In this document: piece after piece, positions 56,230 through 64,000 of the stretch | How the letters are laid out: each line of letters opens with the position of its first letter | How positions within the stretch are numbered: position 1 is the stretch's first letter | From: Limimonas halophila | GTDB taxonomy: Bacteria > Pseudomonadota > Alphaproteobacteria > Kiloniellales > Rhodovibrionaceae | Assembly (NCBI RefSeq): GCF_900100655.1 | Contig: NZ_FNCE01000002.1 | Coordinates: forward strand, 1 to 64,000 | Direction: 5' to 3' | Length of the DNA: 64,000 nucleotides | Translations under genes and position numbers: made by a program | The notes under the pieces: model-generated | Seen by the model: the letters and a program-made list of their open reading frames with translations, nothing else | Databases searched by the model: none | What the model was told of the DNA's origin: nothing

Positions 56230-58152
56230 ATGGAGGTCGTTGCCGTCTTTCTGCCCCTGATCGGGGCGGCGCTGGCCGGTTTGTTCGGCGGGGTCCTGGG
56301 GGACCGCGGCTCGCAGCTCGTGACCTGCGGGCTGCTGATCGTCTCCGCCGTGCTGTCGGTGATCGTGTTCGTCGACGTCGCGCTCTACGACAACGCGCGC
56401 ACGACCGAGCTGTTCACCTGGTTCGCCAGCGGCGATCTGGAACTGAGCTGGGCGATCCGCATGGACACGCTCAGCGCCGTGATGCTCGCCACGGTGACGG
56501 TCATCTCGGCGCTGATCCACGTCTACTCCATCGGCTATATGGAGCACGACGCGTCGATCCAGCGGTTCTTCAGCTACATCTCGCTGTTCACCTTCTTCAT
56601 GCTGATGCTGGTGACGGCCGACAACTTCCTTCAGCTCTTCTTCGGCTGGGAAGGCGTGGGCCTCGCTTCTTATCTGCTGATCGGCTTCTGGTACCAAAAG
56701 CCGAGCGCGAACGCCGCGGCCATCAAGGCTTTCCTGGTGAACCGCGTGGGCGACATCGGTTTCGCGCTCGGGATCGCGGCCACCTTCTTCGTCTTCCAGA
56801 CGACCAGCTTCGATCAGGTCTTCGCCGCGGCGCCGGAGATGGCCGACACTGGCTTCTCCTTCCTCGGCATCGAGGCGCCGGCGCTGACGATCATTTCCAT
56901 TCTGCTGTTCATTGGGGCGATGGGGAAGTCGGCGCAGCTCGGTCTGCACACGTGGCTGCCGGACGCCATGGAGGGCCCGACGCCCGTTTCCGCGCTCATT
57001 CACGCGGCGACAATGGTGACGGCCGGCGTCTTCATGCTGGCGCGCGTCTCGCCGATCCTGGAGCAGGCGCCGACGGCGCTTGCCGTCATCACCATCATCG
57101 GCGCCCTAACGGCCTTCTTCGCCGCCTCGGTCGGGATGGTGCAGAACGACCTGAAGCGCGTAATCGCCTACTCCACGTGCAGCCAGCTCGGCTACATGAT
57201 GTTCGCGGTCGGCGTCTCCGCCTACGGTGCGGCTATCTTCCACCTGATGACGCACGCTTTCTTCAAGGCGCTGCTCTTCATGGGCGCCGGATCCGTGCTC
57301 CACGCCATGGACGAGGAGCACGACATGCGGAAGATGGGCGGCATCTGGCGCATGCTCCCGATCACCTACGCGGTGATGTGGATCGGCAGCCTCGCGCTGG
57401 CGGGGATTCCGCCGTTCGCCGGCTTCTTCTCAAAGGACATGATCCTGGAGGCCGCCTACGCCGCACACAGCGGGACCGGCCAGCTCGCCTTCTGGCTGGG
57501 CGTGATCGCCGCGGGCATGACGGCGTTCTATAGCTGGCGCCTCCTGTTCATGACCTTCCACGGCAAGCCGCGCGCCAGCGCCGAGACGATGAAGCACGTG
57601 CACGAATCCCCCAAGGTCATGACGCTGCCGCTGATGGCCCTGGCGGTGGGCGCCGTGCTGGCCGGCTGGCTGGGCTACAGCGCCTTCGTCGGGCACGGCT
57701 TCGAGCACTTCTGGAGCGGCTCTATCCTGGGCCACGAGGCGATCAAGGCGGCGCATCACGTGCCGCTTTGGGTGAAGCTCCTGCCGCTCGTGGTCTCGGT
57801 CGGCGGCATCGCGGTGGCCTACGTGATGTACATCGCGCGGCCCGAGCTGCCGGCGGCCCTGGCGTCGCGCCTGCGCCCGGTGCACGCCTTCCTCTACAAC
57901 AAGTGGTACTTCGACGAGCTGTACGACCTGGTGTTCGTGCGGCCCGCGTGGGCGCTTGGCAACGGGCTCTGGCGTGCGGGTGACATCGCCGTGATCGACG
58001 GCCTGGGGCCGAACGGCGTGTCGTCTGTGGCGCGCGGCCTGGCCCGTCGGGCGAGCCAACTCCAAACCGGCTACGTCTACCACTACGCCTTCGCCATGCT
58101 GATCGGCGTGGTGGCGCTGGTGACTTGGTACATGATGACGCAGATCGGGTAG
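56230..58152 (+). CDS. nuoL: NADH-quinone oxidoreductase subunit L
   Basis: A 640-aa antiporter-like subunit (ND5) with about 14 core helices plus the long lateral helix at the C-terminus. Key stretches are [82 protein letters not shown] and [21 protein letters not shown]. It starts 8 bp after nuoK. Confidence 0.97.
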   Translation: MEVVAVFLPLIGAALAGLFGGVLGDRGSQLVTCGLLIVSAVLSVIVFVDVALYDNARTTELFTWFASGDLELSWAIRMDTLSAVMLATVTVISALIHVYSIGYMEHDASIQRFFSYISLFTFFMLMLVTADNFLQLFFGWEGVGLASYLLIGFWYQKPSANAAAIKAFLVNRVGDIGFALGIAATFFVFQTTSFDQVFAAAPEMADTGFSFLGIEAPALTIISILLFIGAMGKSAQLGLHTWLPDAMEGPTPVSALIHAATMVTAGVFMLARVSPILEQAPTALAVITIIGALTAFFAASVGMVQNDLKRVIAYSTCSQLGYMMFAVGVSAYGAAIFHLMTHAFFKALLFMGAGSVLHAMDEEHDMRKMGGIWRMLPITYAVMWIGSLALAGIPPFAGFFSKDMILEAAYAAHSGTGQLAFWLGVIAAGMTAFYSWRLLFMTFHGKPRASAETMKHVHESPKVMTLPLMALAVGAVLAGWLGYSAFVGHGFEHFWSGSILGHEAIKAAHHVPLWVKLLPLVVSVGGIAVAYVMYIARPELPAALASRLRPVHAFLYNKWYFDELYDLVFVRPAWALGNGLWRAGDIAVIDGLGPNGVSSVARGLARRASQLQTGYVYHYAFAMLIGVVALVTWYMMTQIG

Positions 58153-58156
58153 GGTG

Positions 58157-59689
58157 ATGCACGGCTGGCCACTTCTTTCCCTCATCACCTTCCTGCCGCT
58201 TGTGGGCGCCGGGTTCATCCTGACGATCCGCGGCGACGACGAGGTGGTGGCACGCAACGCGCGCTACGTCGCGCTCTGGACCTCGCTGATCACCTTCGCG
58301 CTGTCGCTGTTCGTCTGGTTCGGCTTCGAGCGCGGGACGGCCGAGTTCCAGTTCGTCGAGAAGTCCGAGTGGATCCCGGCGTTCGACATCGCCTACCACA
58401 TGGGTGTGGACGGCATCTCGGTGATGTTCGTCCTGCTGTCGACGCTGCTCATCCCCATCTGCGTCCTGGCGAGCTGGGACGCCATTCATCACCGGGTGCG
58501 CGAATACATGGTCGCGTTCCTGGTGCTGGAAACCATGATGGTCGGGATGTTCTGCGCCCTCGACTTCGTCACCTTCTACATGTTCTTCGAGGGCGTGCTG
58601 ATCCCGATGTTCCTGATCATCGGGGTCTGGGGCGGCTCCCGGCGCGTGTACTCCGCCTTCAAGTTCTTCCTCTACACGCTCGCCGGCTCCGTCCTGATGC
58701 TGCTGGCGATCCTGACGATCTACTTCAAGACGGGCACGACCGACATCGCGGTGCTCTACACGGAGGGCGCGGGCCTCTCGCCCGAGCTGCAGATGTGGCT
58801 GTGGCTAGCCTTCTTCGCGTCCTTCGCGGTGAAGGTGCCGATGTGGCCGGTGCACACCTGGCTGCCCGACGCCCACGTCGAGGCGCCGACGGCCGGCTCC
58901 GTCATTCTGGCGGGCGTGCTCTTGAAGATGGGCGGCTACGGGTTCCTGCGCTTCTCGCTGCCCATGCTGCCCGAGGCCTCCGCGTTCTTCGCGCCGCTGG
59001 TGTTCACGCTGTCCATCGTGGCGGTGATCTACACCTCGCTGGTGGCGCTGGCGCAGGAGGACATGAAGAAGCTGATCGCCTACTCCTCGATCGCGCACAT
59101 GGGCTTCGTCACGGCCGGCATCTTCACGGCGACGACTCAGGGCATCCAGGGCGCCATCTACCAGATGCTTAGCCACGGCATCGTCTCCGCCGCGCTCTTC
59201 CTGGTGGTGGGGGTGATCTATCACCGCCTGCACACGCGGCGCATCGACGCCTATGGCGGGCTGGCGACCCAGATGCCGCGCTACGCGCTGGTGTTCATGG
59301 TGTTTATGCTGGCAAGCGTGGGGCTGCCGGGCACCTCCGGCTTCGTCGGGGAGTTCCTGGTGATCCTCGGCGCCTTCCAGGTGAACACCTGGGTCGCGCT
59401 CCTAATCGCCAGCGGCATGGTCCTGGGCGCCGCCTACATGCTGTATCTCTACCGTCAGGTGATCTTCGGCGCGCTGACGAAGGAGCATCTGCGCAGCCTG
59501 ATGGACCTGCACTGGCACGAGCGGGCCTACTTCGCGCCGCTGATCCTGCTGGTCCTGTGGATGGGCATCTACCCGGTGAGCTTCCTCGACGTCATGAACG
59601 CGTCGGTTCAGGAGCTGATCGGGCACTACGAGGAGAGCCTGGCGCAGTCCGAGGGGACCAGCCTGGCGATGCTCTGGCCGGGCCAATAA
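58157..59689 (+). CDS. nuoM: NADH-quinone oxidoreductase subunit M
   Basis: A 510-aa antiporter-like subunit (ND4). Conserved segments include [75 protein letters not shown] and [18 protein letters not shown] 58157 is chosen over a GTG directly before it. Confidence 0.97.
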   Translation: MHGWPLLSLITFLPLVGAGFILTIRGDDEVVARNARYVALWTSLITFALSLFVWFGFERGTAEFQFVEKSEWIPAFDIAYHMGVDGISVMFVLLSTLLIPICVLASWDAIHHRVREYMVAFLVLETMMVGMFCALDFVTFYMFFEGVLIPMFLIIGVWGGSRRVYSAFKFFLYTLAGSVLMLLAILTIYFKTGTTDIAVLYTEGAGLSPELQMWLWLAFFASFAVKVPMWPVHTWLPDAHVEAPTAGSVILAGVLLKMGGYGFLRFSLPMLPEASAFFAPLVFTLSIVAVIYTSLVALAQEDMKKLIAYSSIAHMGFVTAGIFTATTQGIQGAIYQMLSHGIVSAALFLVVGVIYHRLHTRRIDAYGGLATQMPRYALVFMVFMLASVGLPGTSGFVGEFLVILGAFQVNTWVALLIASGMVLGAAYMLYLYRQVIFGALTKEHLRSLMDLHWHERAYFAPLILLVLWMGIYPVSFLDVMNASVQELIGHYEESLAQSEGTSLAMLWPGQ

Positions 59690-59702
59690 GGCGAGACGAA
59701 CC

Positions 59703-61172
59703 ATGACACCCGAGGCAGGCATGACCGCAGACGTTGCCGCGATCGTTCCGGAACTCTTCCTCGTGCTCGCCGCGATCGTCCTCCTGATGGTGGGCGTGTT
59801 CCGCGGCCGGGACGCGACGGGCTTGGTCGTTTCGCTCTCGGTGGCGGCTGTGGTGGGAACCCTGGCGCTGCTCTGGCTCGGTCCCGCCGATCACACCGTG
59901 GCGTTCTCCGGGCTGTTCGTGCGCGACGGCTTCGCGACCTTCATGAAGGCGTTGATCCTGATCGGAGCCGGGGTATCGCTGGTGATGGCGTACCGCTACA
60001 TCGAGCGCGAGAACATGGCCCGGTTCGAGTTCCCGGTGCTCATGTTGTTCGCCACGGTCGGCATGCTGCTGATGGTCTCGGCGAACGACCTGATCGCGCT
60101 GTACGTGGGCCTGGAGCTGCAGAGCCTGTCGCTGTACGTCATGGCGGCCTTCCGCCGGGACACCGTACGCTCTACGGAGTCGGGCCTGAAGTACTTCATC
60201 CTGGGTGCGCTGTCCTCGGGCATGCTGCTGTACGGCGCTTCGCTCGTGTACGGCTTCGCCGGCTCCACCACCTTCGGCGACCTCGCCAGCGTCTTTTCGG
60301 AGATTCAGGCAACGGGCGGCGTGCCGTCCGTGGGCGTCGTGGTCGGGTTGGTGTTCATCGCCGCCGGCCTCGCGTTCAAGGTGGGCGCCGTTCCGTTCCA
60401 CATGTGGACGCCCGACGTCTATGAGGGCGCGCCCACGGCCGTGACGGCCTTCTTCGCCTCCGCCCCCAAGGTCGCGGCCATCGCGCTGCTGGCGCGCGTG
60501 ATGATGGGCCCGTTCGCCGACCTCGTGGGACAGTGGCAGCAGATCGTCGTCGCCGTGTCGCTGCTCTCGATGATCCTGGGCGCCCTTGCAGCCATCAACC
60601 AGACGAACATCAAGCGGCTGATGGCCTACTCCTCCATCGGCCACGTGGGCTACGCGCTGGTCGGCCTGGCGGCCGGTACCGAGGCCGGGCTGCGCGGGCT
60701 CGGCATCTACATGGCGATCTACCTGATCACCAACCTGGGCACCTTCGCGGTGATCCTGTGCATGCGCCACAAAGAGCGCATGGTGGAGAACATCGACGAC
60801 CTGAAGGGGTTGTCGCGCACGCATCCCATGATGGCGCTGGCGATGGCGATCTTCATGTTCTCCATGGCCGGCATTCCGCCGCTTGCCGGGTTCTTCGCCA
60901 AGTTCTACGTTTTCATGGCCGCGATCGAGGCCGGGCTGGTCACGCTGGCCGTGGTCGGCGTGCTCTCCAGCGTCGTGGCGGCCTTCTATTACCTTCGCAT
61001 CGTCAAGCTGATGTACTTCGACCAGCCGGCGGAGGCGTTCGACACGCCGTTCGGGCGTGAGATGAACCTGGTGATGGGCGTTTCCGGCGCGCTCGTGCTG
61101 CTGTTCTTCATCTTCCCGAGCCCGGTCATCGGCGGCGCCCGCATGGCCGCGGCGGCGCTGGTCGGCGGGTGA
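59703..61172 (+). CDS. nuoN: NADH-quinone oxidoreductase subunit N
   Basis: A 489-aa antiporter-like subunit (ND2), last of the nuo genes. [76 protein letters not shown] and [17 protein letters not shown] match the family. Only 9 bp separate it from birA, so the transcript probably continues. Confidence 0.97.
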   Translation: MTPEAGMTADVAAIVPELFLVLAAIVLLMVGVFRGRDATGLVVSLSVAAVVGTLALLWLGPADHTVAFSGLFVRDGFATFMKALILIGAGVSLVMAYRYIERENMARFEFPVLMLFATVGMLLMVSANDLIALYVGLELQSLSLYVMAAFRRDTVRSTESGLKYFILGALSSGMLLYGASLVYGFAGSTTFGDLASVFSEIQATGGVPSVGVVVGLVFIAAGLAFKVGAVPFHMWTPDVYEGAPTAVTAFFASAPKVAAIALLARVMMGPFADLVGQWQQIVVAVSLLSMILGALAAINQTNIKRLMAYSSIGHVGYALVGLAAGTEAGLRGLGIYMAIYLITNLGTFAVILCMRHKERMVENIDDLKGLSRTHPMMALAMAIFMFSMAGIPPLAGFFAKFYVFMAAIEAGLVTLAVVGVLSSVVAAFYYLRIVKLMYFDQPAEAFDTPFGREMNLVMGVSGALVLLFFIFPSPVIGGARMAAAALVGG

Positions 61173-61181
61173 GGAGGCATC

Positions 61182-61916
61182 ATGACGGGGCCCGAGCTTC
61201 CCGACGGCTTAACTCTCGTCGAGCGCGACGCGGTCGAGAGCACCAACGACGAGGCCCGCGCGCTGGCCCGCGAGGGCGCGGAAGAAGGCACGCTGGTCTG
61301 GGCGCGCGAGCAGCGCGCGGGGCGCGGCCGGCTGGGCCGCACCTGGAGCAGCCCGCGCGGCAACCTCTACCTGTCCCTCGTGATGGACAGCTCACTGGAG
61401 GCGGCGGCGCAGACCACCTTCGTGGCGGCGCTGGCGCTCTCGGACGCGCTGGACGGGCTCGTGCCGAACGACCATACCGTGATCCTGAAGTGGCCCAATG
61501 ACGTCCTGCTCGACGGCCGCAAGCTGGCCGGCATGCTGGCCGAGTGGGTGCCGGAGGCGGAAAAGCTGGTCCTCGGCGTGGGCGTTAACGTCGCGGCCGC
61601 GCCGGCGGATGCCCAGCACCCGGCCACCACGCTGCGCGATGCGGGCGTCGAGATCGGCGCGGCGGACCTGCTCGCCCGCTTCGCCGGCGAATTCGAGCCA
61701 TGGTGGCGAACGTGGAAGCGGGCGGGTTTCGCGCCCATCCGCGCGGCCTGGATGCAACGGTGCCACCCCATGGGCGAGCGGCTGCAGGTCAACCTGCCGG
61801 ACGAGACGGTCGTCGGCACCTATCAGGGGCTGGGCGAGGACGGCGCGCTCGTCATGGAAACCTGGGACGGGGACAAACGGCGCCTGACGGTGGGCGATGT
61901 CGCGCTCATCGGCTAA
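61182..61916 (+). CDS. birA: Biotin-[acetyl-CoA-carboxylase] ligase
   Basis: A 244-aa biotin protein ligase that activates biotin with ATP and attaches it to the carboxyl-carrier protein. ESTNDEARAL, the nucleotide/biotin loop QRAGRGRLGRTWSSPRGNLYLSL and LKWPNDVLLDGRKLAGML are present. There is no N-terminal helix-turn-helix, so it is a monofunctional enzyme without the repressor role of E. coli BirA. Downstream of nuoN, as in many alphaproteobacteria. Confidence 0.95.
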   Translation: MTGPELPDGLTLVERDAVESTNDEARALAREGAEEGTLVWAREQRAGRGRLGRTWSSPRGNLYLSLVMDSSLEAAAQTTFVAALALSDALDGLVPNDHTVILKWPNDVLLDGRKLAGMLAEWVPEAEKLVLGVGVNVAAAPADAQHPATTLRDAGVEIGAADLLARFAGEFEPWWRTWKRAGFAPIRAAWMQRCHPMGERLQVNLPDETVVGTYQGLGEDGALVMETWDGDKRRLTVGDVALIG

Positions 61917-61925
61917 CCTGCCGCC

Positions 61926-62720
61926 ATGCTGCTCGCCATCGACTGCGGCAACACGAACATCGTCTTCGCGGTCCACGACGGCACGGATTGGCGGGCTTCC
62001 TGGCGGGCGGCCACCCACGCGGAGCGCACGGCCGATGAGTATGCCGTCTGGCTCACCGAGCTGATGGCGCTGAACGGCCTTGGGCCGCATGACATCGACG
62101 GGACGGTGGTCGCGACGGTCGTGCCCGCTGTGAGCCGCGAGCTGCGGCGCCTGTGCCGCGTCTACTTCGGCGGCGAGCCGCTCGTCGTTGGCGATCCCGA
62201 TGTGCGAACCGGCGTGCCCGTGCGCGTCGACCGGCCGGACCAACTCGGCGCGGACCGTCTGGCCAACGCGGTCGCCGGCCACGCGCGCTACGGCGGCCCG
62301 CTGATCGTCGTCGACTTCGGCACTGCCACCACCTTCGACATGGTTGGCGCCGACGGCGGCTACGAGGGCGGCGTCATCGCGCCCGGCATCGACTGCTCGG
62401 TGGACGCGCTCTACGCCGCCACCGCCCGCCTGCCGCACATTCAAGTCCGCCGCCCCGACCGGGTGATCGGCACCAACACGGTGTCGGCCATGGAGTCCGG
62501 CGTCTTCTGGGGCTATATGGGCTTGATCGAAGGCATCCTGGCGCGCATGGAAGACGCCCACGGCGCCGCGCCCACGGTCGTCGCGACCGGGGGGCTGGCG
62601 CCGCTCTTCGTCGATGAAACGCCGCGCATTCACCACGTGGACGCGATGCTGACGCTGGACGGCCTTTGCCAAATCCATGCGCGCAACCGCGCCACGCCAG
62701 CCGCAGGCTCGAAAACGTGA
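61926..62720 (+). CDS. coaX: Type III pantothenate kinase
   Basis: A 264-aa CoaX that phosphorylates pantothenate in the first step of CoA synthesis. The ASKHA-fold phosphate loop MLLAIDCGNTNIVFAVHDG, GADRLANAVAGHARYG, VVDFGTATTFDMV and GGVIAPGI are all present. It lies 9 bp after birA and directly before rnj. Confidence 0.96.
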   Translation: MLLAIDCGNTNIVFAVHDGTDWRASWRAATHAERTADEYAVWLTELMALNGLGPHDIDGTVVATVVPAVSRELRRLCRVYFGGEPLVVGDPDVRTGVPVRVDRPDQLGADRLANAVAGHARYGGPLIVVDFGTATTFDMVGADGGYEGGVIAPGIDCSVDALYAATARLPHIQVRRPDRVIGTNTVSAMESGVFWGYMGLIEGILARMEDAHGAAPTVVATGGLAPLFVDETPRIHHVDAMLTLDGLCQIHARNRATPAAGSKT

Positions 62721-62722
62721 TC

Positions 62723-64000
62723 ATGACGCTTCAACCCGGCCGCGACGATCTCTACTTCCTGCCCCTCGGCGGCACCGGTGAGGTGGGCCAGAACGCCTAT
62801 CTCTACGGCCACGCCGGGTCCTGGCTGCTCGTCGACCTCGGCATCAGCTTCGCCGACGAGCGCCTGCCGGGCGTGGACATTCTGCTGCCCGATCCCGGCT
62901 TTATCGCCGAGCGCCGCGACGAGCTGGCGGGCATCGTCATCACCCACGCCCACGAGGACCACCTGGGCGCGCTGCCCTACCTCTGGGAGCGGCTGCGCGC
63001 GCCCGTCTACGCCACGCCCTTCACCGCGGCGGTGCTGCGGCGCAAGTTCGCGGAGTTCGGAATCGCGGACGCGGTCGAACTGATCGAGATTCCGCAGGGC
63101 GGCCGCTTCCAGGTGGGGCCATACGACCTGGAGTTCGTCACGGTCACGCACTCCGTGCCCGAAGCGAACATGCTGGTGCTGCGCACGGACGCGGGCACGA
63201 CGGTCCACACGGGCGACTGGAAGCTGGACCCCGAGCCGCTGGTGGGCGCGCCCTTCGACCGCGACCGCCTGGCCGCGCTTGGCGACGAAAACGTGCGCGC
63301 CCTCGTCGGCGATTCCACGAACGCGCTGACGCCGGGGCACAGCGGCTCCGAGGCCGCGGTGCGCGAGAGCCTCGTGAACCTGATCGAGGGGCTGACGCAG
63401 CGCGTGGCCGTGACCTGCTTCGCCACCAACGCCGCCCGGCTGGAGTCCGTCGCCAAGGCGGCGGAAGCCAGCGGCCGGCGGCTGGCGCTCGTTGGGCGGG
63501 CGATGCACACGATCGTCCGCGCCGCCCAGGATGTGGGCTATCTTCAGGATCTGCCGCCGCTCTTGGACGAGCGCGAGATCGACTCCGTGCCGCGCGATCA
63601 GCTGCTGCTGCTCGTCACGGGCAGCCAGGGAGAGGCGCGGTCGGCGCTGTCGCGCATCGCGCACGACAACCACCCCTGGGCGGAGCTGGAGTCCGGGGAC
63701 GCGGTGATCTTTTCCTCGCGCATGATCCCCGGCAACGAGAAAGCCATCCACGGCGTGCAGAACCAGCTGATGCTGCGCGGCATCGACGTGCTGACGGAGG
63801 AGGATCACTTCGTCCACGTCTCCGGCCATCCCTGCCAGGACGAGTTGCGCCAGCTGTACGACTGGGTGCGGCCCCAGGTCGCGGTTCCGATGCACGGCGA
63901 GCTTCGCCATCTTCTGGCGCACGAGCGCATCGCGCGAGCCTGCGGCGTGGCGCAGCGGCGCGTGCCCGCGGACGGGCAGTGCATCCGCCTCGCGCCCGAC
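62723..64000 (+). CDS. rnj: Ribonuclease J (partial, 3' end beyond the window)
   Basis: The first 426 codons of a metallo-beta-lactamase/beta-CASP RNase with 5'-exo- and endonuclease activity. The start reads LYFLPLGGTGEVGQNAYLY, the metal motif THAHEDHLGALPYLW (usually HGHEDH; Ala replaces the non-ligand Gly), GDWKLDPEPLVG, and the beta-CASP sequences GDSTNAL and VTGSQGEARSALSRIA; HVSGHPCQDEL and PMHGELRHL follow. The C-terminal domain is outside the window. ATG 62723 lies 2 bp after the coaX stop. Confidence 0.95.
   Translation, partial: MTLQPGRDDLYFLPLGGTGEVGQNAYLYGHAGSWLLVDLGISFADERLPGVDILLPDPGFIAERRDELAGIVITHAHEDHLGALPYLWERLRAPVYATPFTAAVLRRKFAEFGIADAVELIEIPQGGRFQVGPYDLEFVTVTHSVPEANMLVLRTDAGTTVHTGDWKLDPEPLVGAPFDRDRLAALGDENVRALVGDSTNALTPGHSGSEAAVRESLVNLIEGLTQRVAVTCFATNAARLESVAKAAEASGRRLALVGRAMHTIVRAAQDVGYLQDLPPLLDEREIDSVPRDQLLLLVTGSQGEARSALSRIAHDNHPWAELESGDAVIFSSRMIPGNEKAIHGVQNQLMLRGIDVLTEEDHFVHVSGHPCQDELRQLYDWVRPQVAVPMHGELRHLLAHERIARACGVAQRRVPADGQCIRLAPD

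Overview
The window is about 64 kb of GC-rich, densely coding chromosome from an alphaproteobacterium. The evidence is the mitochondrial-type 14-gene nuo cluster (nuoA to nuoN in order) followed by birA, coaX and RNase J, the trigger factor-clpP-clpX-HU block, the mfd-sdhE-recG cluster, and a SUF operon headed by an Rrf2 regulator. A Rhodospirillales-like member is my best guess, but the genus is inference only. There are no rRNA genes, CRISPR arrays, prophage or intact insertion sequences. Most of the window is core metabolism and housekeeping.

Layout. 1-10.7 kb: end of a chemotaxis receptor, threonine ammonia-lyase, a penicillin-acylase-family hydrolase, an ornithine/diaminopimelate-type decarboxylase, two alpha/beta hydrolases, O-acetylhomoserine sulfhydrylase, a pentapeptide-repeat protein and a DUF29 protein. 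10.9-19.1 kb: mfd and sdhE on the minus strand, divergent recG (apparently with a non-AUG start), a 77-bp tandem repeat, and a sensor kinase with an ABC-type periplasmic binding domain. 19.2-28.2 kb: a quinone oxidoreductase, a duplicated intergenic repeat, the SUF Fe-S assembly operon (rrf2-sufB-C-D-S-U-sufT-sufA) and an MFS transporter. 28.2-35.5 kb: a MITE-like hairpin element, a DEAD-box helicase with a DESD motif, a hydrolase, parE, glnA and glnB with a strong sigma-54 promoter match. 35.9-41.7 kb: tRNA-His, small envelope proteins, a Sel1/SPOR protein, an M48 protease, NAD(P)HX repair and a small unknown gene. 41.8-46.5 kb: tRNA-Leu, tig, clpP, clpX, hup (lon is missing from its usual place), tRNA-Val and tRNA-Asp. 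46.7-64 kb: the whole of respiratory complex I, then birA, coaX and the start of rnj.

How the genes work together. The SUF operon builds the Fe-S clusters needed by NuoB, E, F, G and I, and its first gene encodes a Cys-containing Rrf2 protein that probably senses cluster status. glnB and glnA form the nitrogen-assimilation pair. Tig, ClpP, ClpX and HU form a protein and DNA housekeeping block. The least explained DNA is intergenic: four different repeat or palindrome families lie at 10.78, 16.87-17.10, 19.77-20.08 and 28.27-28.47 kb. No obviously new multi-gene system was found; the repeats, the recG start, the DESD helicase and the missing lon are the points most worth checking.
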